DNA of 6,730 bases from Deltaproteobacteria bacterium (GTDB lineage Bacteria; Desulfobacterota; Desulfovibrionia; Desulfovibrionales; Desulfovibrionaceae), in NCBI GenBank assembly GCA_031253875.1, contig JAIRVN010000040.1, positions 1-6,730 of the forward strand, read 5' to 3'. The notes below the pieces were generated by a model. That model did no database searches and was not told where the DNA came from. It worked only from the letters and a program-made list of their open reading frames with translations. Below are positions 1 through 6,508 of this stretch, piece by piece (position 1 is the first letter of the stretch; each line of letters starts with the position of its first letter). The position numbers and the translations under genes were made by a program.

Positions 1-1
1 T

Positions 2-1591
2 TTGTTTAACGCCTTTTTCGGCGGCGGTACGTTTAATCTTGAGGATGTCGTCAAGGTTCTCAGCGAGCGGGATACCTATGAAGCTCTTATCAACTCGCTG
101 ATTATCGCCGGCGGAACCACGGCGGGCAGTACCCTGATCGGCGCCTTTTTTGCGTGGTTGGTCACGCGCACCGACTTGCCCTACAAAAAATTTATGAAAG
201 GCATGTTTTTGGTGCCTTTTATGCTGCCGTCCTTTATCGGCGCGTTGGCCTGGAAAATGCTGCTTTCGCCCCGCGCGGGCTATATCAACCGTTTTTTCAT
301 GGATACCCTCGGCTTTGACGGGCCGCTGTTCAATATTTACGGCTATCTCGGCATCATCATGGTCGAGATCATGTACCTCTTCCCCTTTGTGTTCATTCAG
401 GTTTGTGGCGCTCTGGAGCGTATGGATCCCACGCTTGAGGAGTCAGCCCGCATTTCCGGGGCCGGGCTGTTCGCCATCACCCGCAAAATTACCATTCCGC
501 TGGTCATGCCCAGCATTTTATCCGGCGCATTGCTTATCATGCTGTATTCCATGGCCCATTTCGGCACTGTGGCTGTGCTGGGCATAGAAAACGGCATTTT
601 CAACATCCCGACGCTGATTTACCAGCGCATCCATGAAAGCGCGGGAAACTTCGCCTCCATCCGCACAGGCGCCGTGCTGGCGACCGTGCTCGTGGTGTCG
701 GCGGCCTGTATTATTTGGTTGCAGAACAAAGTACAGGGTAAAGGGCGTTACCAGATCATCGCCGGCAAGAGTTTCCGGCCAGTGGAACTCAAGTTACGCG
801 GCCTGCGCGTTCCTTTGTTCATTTTTTGTCTGGCTTACATAGGCTTTACCATTGTGCTGCCCACAGTGGTCATTTTTCTGGTGGGCGGGCTGAAAACTTA
901 CGGCCTGCCCTTTACCTGGGAAAACCTGTCGCTGGCCAACTACACATTCATCCTTTTCGACTACAAGGTTACCAGGGACGCCATCTGGAACAGTGTCAGC
1001 CTGGGGCTGTCCGCCGCGCTGATCGCCATGTTCGCCGGAGTGATGATTTCGTATGTCATTGTGAAGATGAAGGTTCGCGGGAAAGGAATTCTGGAATTTT
1101 TGGGCATGTTGCCCTTCTCCGTGCCCGGTTCGGTCATAGCGCTCGGCGTGATTTTGGCATGGAGCGGCAAATACGGCATCAACCTGTACAACACGGTCTG
1201 GATCATTCTGGTGGCGTATATTGCGCGTTACATGGCCTTTTCGCTCAAAGCCAACTCCGCCGCCCTGGAACAGGTGCATGACTCGCTTGTGGAGGCGGCG
1301 CGCGCTTCCGGCGCGAGCATGGGACAGGCGCTCAAGGATATTGTGCTGCCGCTTGTACGGCCCGGCATGCTGGCGGCCTTTTTCCTCATCTTTTTGCCCT
1401 CGCTGCGTGAACTGACCGTGTCCATCATGCTGTATGCTCCCACGACGCGTACAATCGGCGTGGCCATCTATACCCTGAATGAAGACGGCGAAACCGTAGT
1501 TTCCGCTGCCCTGGCCGGAGTGGCGCTGATTCTTATCATCACGGGGCAAAGCCTGATCAACCGCTTTACGGCGAAAAAGGCGAGGGGATGA
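2..1591 (+). CDS. ABC transporter permease, fused two-domain iron(III)-type (FbpB/AfuB-like), 5' partial
   Basis: Inner-membrane channel subunit of a binding-protein-dependent importer. It is two permease domains fused in one chain, as in the iron(III) FbpB/AfuB family. Each half carries the EAA loop that docks on the ATPase: about residues 146-170 (EESARISGAG then IPLVMP) and 427-456 (VEAARASGAS then LPLVRPG). About eleven hydrophobic segments are visible, near residues 28-48, 66-88, 112-135, 171-195, 222-242, 270-296, 328-352, 362-386, 396-412, 452-478 and 498-518. The family normally has twelve, so the first helix and roughly 40 residues lie before the window. The TTG at position 2 is just the first in-frame codon, not a credible start. 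The stop overlaps the ATPase start by 4 bases (ATGA), which indicates translational coupling. Substrate is inferred from overall likeness; a thiamine or phosphonate importer of the same architecture is possible. Confidence 0.9.
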   Translation: MFNAFFGGGTFNLEDVVKVLSERDTYEALINSLIIAGGTTAGSTLIGAFFAWLVTRTDLPYKKFMKGMFLVPFMLPSFIGALAWKMLLSPRAGYINRFFMDTLGFDGPLFNIYGYLGIIMVEIMYLFPFVFIQVCGALERMDPTLEESARISGAGLFAITRKITIPLVMPSILSGALLIMLYSMAHFGTVAVLGIENGIFNIPTLIYQRIHESAGNFASIRTGAVLATVLVVSAACIIWLQNKVQGKGRYQIIAGKSFRPVELKLRGLRVPLFIFCLAYIGFTIVLPTVVIFLVGGLKTYGLPFTWENLSLANYTFILFDYKVTRDAIWNSVSLGLSAALIAMFAGVMISYVIVKMKVRGKGILEFLGMLPFSVPGSVIALGVILAWSGKYGINLYNTVWIILVAYIARYMAFSLKANSAALEQVHDSLVEAARASGASMGQALKDIVLPLVRPGMLAAFFLIFLPSLRELTVSIMLYAPTTRTIGVAIYTLNEDGETVVSAALAGVALILIITGQSLINRFTAKKARG

Positions 1592-2664
1592 TGTCCTACG
1601 TCCGGCTGATGGATGTCACCAAACGTTTTGGCGTCGTTACGGCGGTCAAGGCTCTGAATGTCGCCATCGGCAAGGGTGAGTGTTTTTCCATGCTGGGGCC
1701 GTCCGGCTGCGGAAAAACGACAACCTTGCGCATGATTGCCGGCTTTGAGGATCTGGATGCAGGCGAAATCCATGTCGGCGATCGCCTCATGTCTTCCAGG
1801 CGGCAAAATTATTATCTGCCGCCGGAAAAGCGTGATTTCGGCATGGTCTTTCAGGCCTTTGCCGTGTGGCCGCACCTTTCGGTCTATGAAAATGTGGCCT
1901 TCCCACTGCGCATCAGAAAACTCCCGGCCGCTGAAATCGCAAAGCGCACCCATGAAGCGCTGCGTTCCACCAATTTGCTGCACGCCGCCCAGAGCAGTCC
2001 GGAAGATCTTTCCGGCGGCGGCAAGCAACGCGTGGCCCTTGCCAGAGCTTTGGCGATCAACCCCGACGTCATGTTGTTGGATGAACCCTTGTCCAGCCTG
2101 GATCCGCATTTGCGCGAGGAAATGCGTTTTGAGATTAAAGAACTCCAGAAACAGTACGGCTTTTCCATTATCTACGTGACGCATGACCAGTCAGAGGCCA
2201 TGGCCCTGTCTGACCGTATCCTGGTCATGAGACTGGGCGTGGCGCAGCAAGTGGACAGTCCTTTGAATATTTATACGAAGCCCGCGAACAAGTTTGTCTT
2301 CAGTTTCATCGGCCTTTCCAATTTCCTGGAGGTACTGGCGGATGCCGAGGCTGCCCGGACGCCGGACGGACTTGCTTTGCCCATCGGCATATTGCCTCCA
2401 AGGGATATGTGCGCTGACAGGCGGACATTTTCACTGGCCAGCCGCCCCTCCGAAATCGATTTCTGCGCCGAAGACGGTGTGCGCGGCGTGGTACTGCGCA
2501 AATCCTTCCTCGGCGAGATTGTCGATTACCAGATCCGCGTTGGAGAACAGCTTGTGCGCGTGCAAAAAGGACGTCGCGCGCCGGGGCCGGATACGGGTGA
2601 AGCCTGCGGCCTGCGTTTTCTTGCTCCGCACTGGTACGGACCGGAGGAAGAGCCGGAATCTTGA
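1588..2664 (+). CDS. ABC transporter ATP-binding protein, iron(III)-type (FbpC/AfuC-like)
   Basis: Cytoplasmic ATPase that powers the importer whose permease precedes it. All nucleotide-binding motifs are visible: Walker A GPSGCGKT (residues 37-44), Q-loop Q89, ABC signature LSGGGKQR (141-148), Walker B VMLLDEP (161-167, D165/E166), D-loop SSLD (169-172) and H-loop H199. Residues from about 240 to the end form the C-terminal regulatory/TOBE-type extension usual in the CUT1/iron group. The 358-residue length fits FbpC/PotA-like proteins (about 350). There are two adjacent ATG codons (1588 and 1591), and the first overlaps the permease stop. AAGG at 1577-1580 and GAGG at 1582-1585 are usable Shine-Dalgarno sequences, so the start is uncertain by one codon. 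The signature has Gly145 where family members usually have Gln; this is probably tolerated. The metal specificity is inferred. Confidence 0.92.
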   Translation: MMSYVRLMDVTKRFGVVTAVKALNVAIGKGECFSMLGPSGCGKTTTLRMIAGFEDLDAGEIHVGDRLMSSRRQNYYLPPEKRDFGMVFQAFAVWPHLSVYENVAFPLRIRKLPAAEIAKRTHEALRSTNLLHAAQSSPEDLSGGGKQRVALARALAINPDVMLLDEPLSSLDPHLREEMRFEIKELQKQYGFSIIYVTHDQSEAMALSDRILVMRLGVAQQVDSPLNIYTKPANKFVFSFIGLSNFLEVLADAEAARTPDGLALPIGILPPRDMCADRRTFSLASRPSEIDFCAEDGVRGVVLRKSFLGEIVDYQIRVGEQLVRVQKGRRAPGPDTGEACGLRFLAPHWYGPEEEPES

Positions 2665-2731
2665 CGCCCCGGCAGCTTCACATTCTTCTGTTTGCGCGGA
2701 ATATTCCATGCTCATCCTCCCCGTGCGCGCA

Positions 2732-2747
2732 TGGCACGTAAATTGTA
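2732..2747 (+). promoter_or_regulatory. sigma-54 (RpoN) promoter, -24/-12 type
   Basis: TGGCACG (2732-2738), four bases, then TTGTA (2743-2747), against the known consensus TGGCACG-N4-TTGCW. The -24 half is exact. The GG and the -12 dinucleotide have the required 10-base separation, and the only departure is GT for GC at -12. Predicted transcription start is about 2758, giving a leader of about 37 bases to the ATG at 2795. No binding site of a named enhancer-binding activator is recognised. A perfect 10-bp palindrome, GGAATATTCC (2698-2707), lies 24 bases upstream, but it is short and AT-centred. Confidence 0.65.
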
Positions 2748-2781
2748 TGGGATGCGATTATGGCAGTGCGCACACGCTGCC

Positions 2782-2789
2782 GGGAGGAG
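2782..2789 (+). promoter_or_regulatory. Shine-Dalgarno deciding the start at 2795
   Basis: GGGAGGAG lies 5 bases before ATG 2795. The reading frame is open for hundreds of bases upstream, through the ATPase gene in another frame. This site, together with the sigma-54 promoter, is why the start is placed at 2795 and not at an upstream in-frame codon. Confidence 0.6.
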
Positions 2790-2794
2790 ACATC

Positions 2795-3136
2795 ATGGGT
2801 ATTGGCATCCTGCCCGAGGCTCAGAGTAGGGGCGGTTCTGAAGAGGGGCATTCTGCCGCACATGGCAATGGCCACGCGGATCTCGTCCATGGAATGCGCG
2901 CAGGATGCGCGGGCCCGAGCGCTCGTATGCGGCTTTTACATTTTGAGAATGCTTTTGGCGTAGCAAATAACTCTGAATATTGTCTGGATGCCATGCTAAG
3001 CCTTGTGTTGCTCATGGCAAGAAATGCCCGGCCAGATGCGGACAGGTTGGCGCGCCTCACCGGAAGCGTGAGCAGCATGCCGACGGCTGGAGCAGATGAG
3101 CTTTTTGAGGCGGCGCCATGCGCCGGAAGAGTATGA
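2795..3136 (+). CDS. hypothetical protein, 113 residues, sigma-54-driven small ORF
   Basis: I do not recognise this protein. Support for it being a gene is positional: a near-consensus sigma-54 promoter, a leader of about 37 bases and a strong Shine-Dalgarno 5 bases before the ATG. The N-terminal third is Gly/Ser/Ala-rich with spaced histidines (H19, H23, H27, H32). A hydrophobic helix-like stretch follows (about residues 61-76), then a charged helix-like segment (81-89, DADRLARLT) and a final segment ending CAGRV. The second half loosely resembles the helices of an Rrf2-type winged-helix domain cut off before its wing, but no diagnostic residue proves this. There is no signal peptide. The ORF uses several rarer codons (AGG, TTA, CTA, AGA) compared with its neighbours, which may point to recent origin, decay or a false ORF. 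Its stop is 7 bases from the end of the convergent ribonuclease J gene. Confidence 0.4.
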   Translation: MGIGILPEAQSRGGSEEGHSAAHGNGHADLVHGMRAGCAGPSARMRLLHFENAFGVANNSEYCLDAMLSLVLLMARNARPDADRLARLTGSVSSMPTAGADELFEAAPCAGRV

Positions 3137-3143
3137 GGGATGG

Positions 3144-4811
3144 CTACACGTCTGTGATGATGGGCACAATGACAGGGTCGCGATCGAGAATGCGCCGGAA
3201 AAAGCGGCGCAGCGAAACGCGTATGCCTTCGCCGAGCCTTTCCGGCTTGGCGTTGCGGTTTTCTTCCAGCTGATCCAGTACCAGGCATTTGGCGTCTTCC
3301 AGCAGATAATCAAAGTGCTGGTGGAAAACAAAGCCTTTGGAAATCATCTGCGGCCCGTGCAGTACGTCGCCGCTTTCCATATCCCGAACCAGCACCACCA
3401 GTACCATGCCTTCACCGCCTAGAATATGGCGTTCCTTGAGGACAAGCGTGCCCACATCGCCCACTCCTTTCCCATCTACGAGCGTATATTCCACCGGTAC
3501 CCGTTCTTCCCGGCGGATGCCCGAGGGCAGCAGGGTGAGCGCTTCGCCGTTTTCGAGGATGATGGCGCATTCCGGGGGCACGCCGCATTCCTGGGCCAGG
3601 CGAGCGTGCATGATGAGATGGCGGTATTCCCCGTGGATGGGGACGAAGAGTTTGGGGCGCACGGCCTCAATCATGGCGCGCAATTCTTCACGGCAGGCGT
3701 GGCCCGAGGCGTGGATGCCACGCAGTTTTTCGTGGTACACTTCCGCACCCAGACGATACATATCGTTGATCAGCCGCGTGATGGCACGGGCGTTGCCGGG
3801 AATCATGCGCGAAGACATGACCACGGTATCGCCGCGTTTGATTGTGAGTTGGCGGTGTTCTCCCTGCACCATGCGGGCCAGGGCGGAAAGCGGTTCGCCC
3901 TGTGCGCCGGTGACAAGCAGCACAAGTTTCTTGTCCGGCAAGTCGGGCACGGCGTGGTAGGCGTTGAAAAATGCGGACGGTACATGCAGCAGGCCGAGTT
4001 CGCACGCTTTTTCTATGTTGTTGGCCAGGCTTTTGCCGCTGATGATCACCGATCGTCCGTATTGGTTCGCCAGATCGAAGACTTGCTGGATACGGTGGAT
4101 ATGGCTGGAAAATAGGGTAATGACAATGCGGCCTGGGGCATCGGCGAAAACTTTGCCGAGTTCTTCCCCTACTTCGCGTTCCGAAAGCGTGTGGCCTTCG
4201 CGTTCCACATTGGTGGAGTCGGAAAGCAGAAGCCGCACGCCGCGTTCGCCCGCAAAGTCCTTGAAAAGGCGCATGTCCGTGCCGGAATCGAAGAGAGGTT
4301 CCGGATCTATTTTAAAATCGCCGGTATGGAGGATGGCGCCTACAGGGCTCTGTACGCCGAGCGCGAAGCCGTCCGGAATAGAGTGGCAGACAGGAAAGAA
4401 GCGAAAATGCAGATCGCCAAGCGCCAGAACGGTATCGGCTGTGACAGGGATCAACGCGGCGTGATCCAGCAGACCGCGCTCCTTCAGCTTGTGTTCCACC
4501 AAAGCCAGGGTGAAGGTGGAACCGTAGACGCGCACGCCCCTGAGATGCGGAATAAGCCAGGGCAGGGCGCCGATATGGTCTTCATGGCCGTGGGTCAGCA
4601 CCACTCCCAAAAAACGCTCGCGTACGGCAAGCACGGAATCCAGGCTGGGGATGACGACATCCACGCCCAGATGGGAGTCATCCGGAAACATGAGGCCGCA
4701 ATCCACCATCACCACTCCCCGGGGAGTTTCCCATAACTGGCAGTTCAGGCCTATTTCGCCAAGGCCGCCCAAGGGGGTGATGGTTAAAAAATCTTCGGAT
4801 GTTTGCGGCAT
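3144..4811 (-). CDS. rnj: ribonuclease J
   Basis: Cytoplasmic metallo-beta-lactamase/beta-CASP ribonuclease with 5'-to-3' exonuclease and endonuclease activity in RNA maturation and decay. The zinc-site motif HGHEDHIGA spans residues 74-82 (H74, H76, D78, H79), with further ligands H143 (CHSIPD) and D165 (HTGDFK). Beta-CASP elements follow: SDST (198-201), GIHASGHA (365-372) and PIHGEYRHL (391-399, H393 as last metal ligand). The C-terminal domain is intact and ends after an arginine-rich helix (about 530-541). At 555 residues it matches the length of Bacillus RNase J proteins, so it appears complete and active. Its ATG overlaps the TolC-family stop by one base (TAATG) with only a weak GGGAAA ahead of it, so translation is probably coupled to the upstream gene. 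RNase J and TolC have no obvious shared function. No clear terminator follows the stop. Confidence 0.97.
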   Translation of the reverse strand: MPQTSEDFLTITPLGGLGEIGLNCQLWETPRGVVMVDCGLMFPDDSHLGVDVVIPSLDSVLAVRERFLGVVLTHGHEDHIGALPWLIPHLRGVRVYGSTFTLALVEHKLKERGLLDHAALIPVTADTVLALGDLHFRFFPVCHSIPDGFALGVQSPVGAILHTGDFKIDPEPLFDSGTDMRLFKDFAGERGVRLLLSDSTNVEREGHTLSEREVGEELGKVFADAPGRIVITLFSSHIHRIQQVFDLANQYGRSVIISGKSLANNIEKACELGLLHVPSAFFNAYHAVPDLPDKKLVLLVTGAQGEPLSALARMVQGEHRQLTIKRGDTVVMSSRMIPGNARAITRLINDMYRLGAEVYHEKLRGIHASGHACREELRAMIEAVRPKLFVPIHGEYRHLIMHARLAQECGVPPECAIILENGEALTLLPSGIRREERVPVEYTLVDGKGVGDVGTLVLKERHILGGEGMVLVVLVRDMESGDVLHGPQMISKGFVFHQHFDYLLEDAKCLVLDQLEENRNAKPERLGEGIRVSLRRFFRRILDRDPVIVPIITDV

Positions 4812-6136
4812 TATTTCCCGGGAAGTCCCAAATCGGGTTTCAGTTCACCCATGGCGGCATAGAGAGCGGAAAGCGCGGTGAGATAACCGGCTTTGGCCCC
4901 GGTGAGAGTGGTTTCCGCTGCGGTAAGGTTGGCGGAAGCGTCCAGCACGTCGAAATTTGTGCCCACTTGCGCCCTGTAGCGGGCCTGTGCCTGTTTATAG
5001 GCTTCCTGCGCCTGCTCCAGGCCTTTTGTCGCTACGGAAATAAGTTTTTCTGCATCGCGCACCGCAAGCAGCTTCGACTTGACGTCAAAACCCGCGTTCA
5101 ATTTCAGCGACGCCTCGTCCGCGCGCATTTGGGATTCCACGAAACGGGCTTGCTGATCCGCGTAAAAGGTTCTACCCCATTCAAATACCGTCCAGGTTCC
5201 CATAACGCCGACTTCCCAGCGGTTTGTGCGGTATCCGTCCCTGTGCACATGCCTGAGGCCCAGATTGTCGCCTATGCCTGTCGTGTCATAATACGCGGAA
5301 ATCGGTGGATAATATTGGCTTTGCACGATTTTGACGTCTTTGCCGGCAATGGCGACAGCCTTGGCGGCAATGCCGAGATCGGGACGCTGCCGATAGGCCG
5401 TGTCCAGACAGCTTTCAAGCCCGATATGGAAGGGTACGGGCGAGAGCACACCCACATACTCCAAATTGGCGGTCACAGGAAGGCCGAGCAGGGTGTTGAT
5501 CTGTGCCTTGTAGGTTTCACGCGAGTTTTCGGCGGTGATCAGCATGCTTTCGGCACGGCTTACGTCCACCTCCGCCTGGAGCACATCCAGGTGCGGACGC
5601 AGCCCCACGTCAAACGAGGCTTTCGTAATCTGCAATTGCCCCTTCAGGCGCGTCAGCGAATCACGCTGGCTGCGCACATTATCCAGCGCCTGCAGATAGC
5701 TGAGAAAGGCGCTTTGGACGTTTGCCACGAGGTTCAACTGTGTGAGGCGCAGGTTGAGCTGTTGACTTTCAGCCTGGAGAGCGGCTTTTTGATATGTGGA
5801 AAGCAGCTTGAAGCCGGTAAAGAGGTTCTGGTTGAAGCTGATGACGGCGGCGAACATTCCGCCATACGGGGTTGTGTCTGTTCTTTGTACCGGCTGGGAT
5901 TCCTGCAGCACACGGCTGTAGCCGTAAGAGGCTGTCAGGGTGGGGCCGAAGGCTCCGCGTGCGGATTTGCGCCCGGCTTCGGCCGCATCGCTGGCGGCTT
6001 TGGCGGAATGGACGGCCGGGTTAGCGACAAGAGCGCGCTTGACGGCGTCGACCAGAGTGACCTGTTCAGCGGCAAAAAGCGTCGCGGGAGACACGAAAAA
6101 TATAACGGCGCACAAGGCGCCTAAGCGTAAGAACAT
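4811..6136 (-). CDS. TolC-family outer-membrane efflux protein
   Basis: Outer-membrane channel of a tripartite efflux pump or type I secretion system. An N-terminal signal peptide is visible: charged start, hydrophobic core at about residues 5-19, and cleavage probable after LFAA near residue 23. The chain then shows the internal duplication of the family. Beta-hairpin pairs lie at about 62-80/92-112 and 272-285/305-325. Each is followed by long coiled-coil helices (about 112-225 and 325-430). The repeated signature appears twice, as VGLRPHLDVLQAEVDVSRAE (177-196) and VGTNFDVLDASANLTAAE (391-408). The length of 441 is typical. The start is supported by GGGAG (6143-6147) six bases before the ATG. 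No membrane-fusion or inner-membrane pump gene is in the window, so the partner is unknown. It is the first gene of an operon with rnj. Confidence 0.93.
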   Translation of the reverse strand: MFLRLGALCAVIFFVSPATLFAAEQVTLVDAVKRALVANPAVHSAKAASDAAEAGRKSARGAFGPTLTASYGYSRVLQESQPVQRTDTTPYGGMFAAVISFNQNLFTGFKLLSTYQKAALQAESQQLNLRLTQLNLVANVQSAFLSYLQALDNVRSQRDSLTRLKGQLQITKASFDVGLRPHLDVLQAEVDVSRAESMLITAENSRETYKAQINTLLGLPVTANLEYVGVLSPVPFHIGLESCLDTAYRQRPDLGIAAKAVAIAGKDVKIVQSQYYPPISAYYDTTGIGDNLGLRHVHRDGYRTNRWEVGVMGTWTVFEWGRTFYADQQARFVESQMRADEASLKLNAGFDVKSKLLAVRDAEKLISVATKGLEQAQEAYKQAQARYRAQVGTNFDVLDASANLTAAETTLTGAKAGYLTALSALYAAMGELKPDLGLPGK

Positions 6137-6175
6137 ACGTCACTCCCATGTTCTGTGGCGTACAAGCTTGGCATA

Positions 6176-6204
6176 TGCATAGCATTTGGATAGGGTCCTT
6201 GCAA
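6176..6204 (-). promoter_or_regulatory. sigma-70-like promoter of the TolC-family/rnj operon
   Basis: Read on the minus strand: -35 TTGCAA (6199-6204), a 17-base spacer, then -10 TATGCA (6176-6181) preceded by TGC, an extended -10 motif. The -10 itself is only a partial match. Predicted transcription start is about 6169, giving a leader of about 33 bases to the ATG at 6136. The position is right for the operon; sequence strength is moderate. Confidence 0.45.
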
Positions 6205-6249
6205 GTTGAGGATGGAGCAGGGTGGCAGCGCAAATGGGGCTTTTGTTGG

Positions 6250-6275
6250 AAACGCGTTTGGCATAAGCTTGTGCC
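6250..6275. promoter_or_regulatory. two abutting palindromes, possible operator
   Basis: AAACGCGTTT (6250-6259) is a perfect 10-bp palindrome. It directly abuts GGCATAAGCTTGTGCC (6260-6275), a 16-bp palindrome with one mismatch (a wobble if transcribed). They lie between the divergent starts of the TolC-family gene (6136, minus) and the small ORF at 6304 (plus), and just ahead of the latter's Shine-Dalgarno. They could bind a dimeric repressor or fold in the leader RNA. No known regulator site is recognised. Confidence 0.35.
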
Positions 6276-6287
6276 GGAAATTGTTTC

Positions 6288-6293
6288 AGGAGG
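6288..6293 (+). promoter_or_regulatory. consensus Shine-Dalgarno for the 67-codon ORF
   Basis: AGGAGG, extended by T to AGGAGGT, lies 10 bases before ATG 6304. The spacing is slightly long but usable. This fixes the start within a frame that is open further upstream (from 6148), where no other good ribosome site is seen. Confidence 0.5.
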
Positions 6294-6303
6294 TGTCGCG
6301 CGC

Positions 6304-6507
6304 ATGTGGGGGGAAAGGATACGGATTTTTTTCACAAACCTGCTTGCCGTGTGCAACATGCTGCCCGCGGCGAAACCCGCTCAAGCCAAGGAATGCGAGT
6401 TTTGCGGCGGCGTGAAATGTTTTGGCGCCTGCGGCGCGGAAGGCACCTTCAATACAACGCGGGACTCCACCAGACGGTCTGTTCCGGGGGGCGGTGATGA
6501 AAAATGA
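6304..6507 (+). CDS. small exported cysteine-rich peptide, 67 residues, unknown function
   Basis: Not a family I recognise. The predicted product has a signal-peptide layout: a charged start (E4, R5, R7), a hydrophobic stretch at about residues 8-21 and a plausible signal peptidase site after AKPAQA (residue 29). The mature part would be only about 38 residues. It opens with four closely spaced cysteines, C31, C34, C39 and C43 (KECEFCGGVKCFGACG), followed by a polar, charged tail. A fifth cysteine (C17) lies in the signal region. The CxxC pairing could bind a metal or form disulfides in the periplasm; this is inference. It has a consensus Shine-Dalgarno, its stop is two bases before a long inverted repeat, and an intrinsic terminator follows. 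Together these suggest its own transcription unit. Alternatively it is a chance ORF in a structured non-coding region. Confidence 0.4.
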   Translation: MWGERIRIFFTNLLAVCNMLPAAKPAQAKECEFCGGVKCFGACGAEGTFNTTRDSTRRSVPGGGDEK

Positions 6508-6508
6508 T

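Noticed and set aside
794..1549. A 251-codon minus-strand ORF opposite the permease
   Set aside because: His/Gln/Arg-rich nonsense-like product, antisense to a clear permease; a shadow frame.
1468..2184. A 238-codon minus-strand ORF opposite the permease end and ATPase
   Set aside because: It is antisense to the intact Walker A, signature and Walker B region; no family likeness or start signals.
2722..2738. CGTGC...GCACG inverted repeat overlapping the -24 element, considered as terminator of the ABC operon or as an operator
   Set aside because: Only five pairs with a 7-base spacer and no T-run; the right arm is simply the conserved -24 sequence.
2678..2890. A 70-codon minus-strand ORF (MDEIRVAIA...) across the sigma-54 promoter region
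   Set aside because: No convincing ribosome site ahead of its ATG, and it is antisense to the better supported promoter, Shine-Dalgarno and ORF on the plus strand.
3426..4115. A 229-codon plus-strand ORF opposite ribonuclease J
   Set aside because: It is the complement of conserved beta-CASP motifs; shadow frame.
4799..6124. A 441-codon plus-strand ORF lying almost exactly opposite the TolC-family gene
   Set aside because: It mirrors the real gene, gives a composition with no recognisable domain, and has no ribosome site. It results from codon bias of the TolC-family gene, which has signal peptide, duplication and family motifs.
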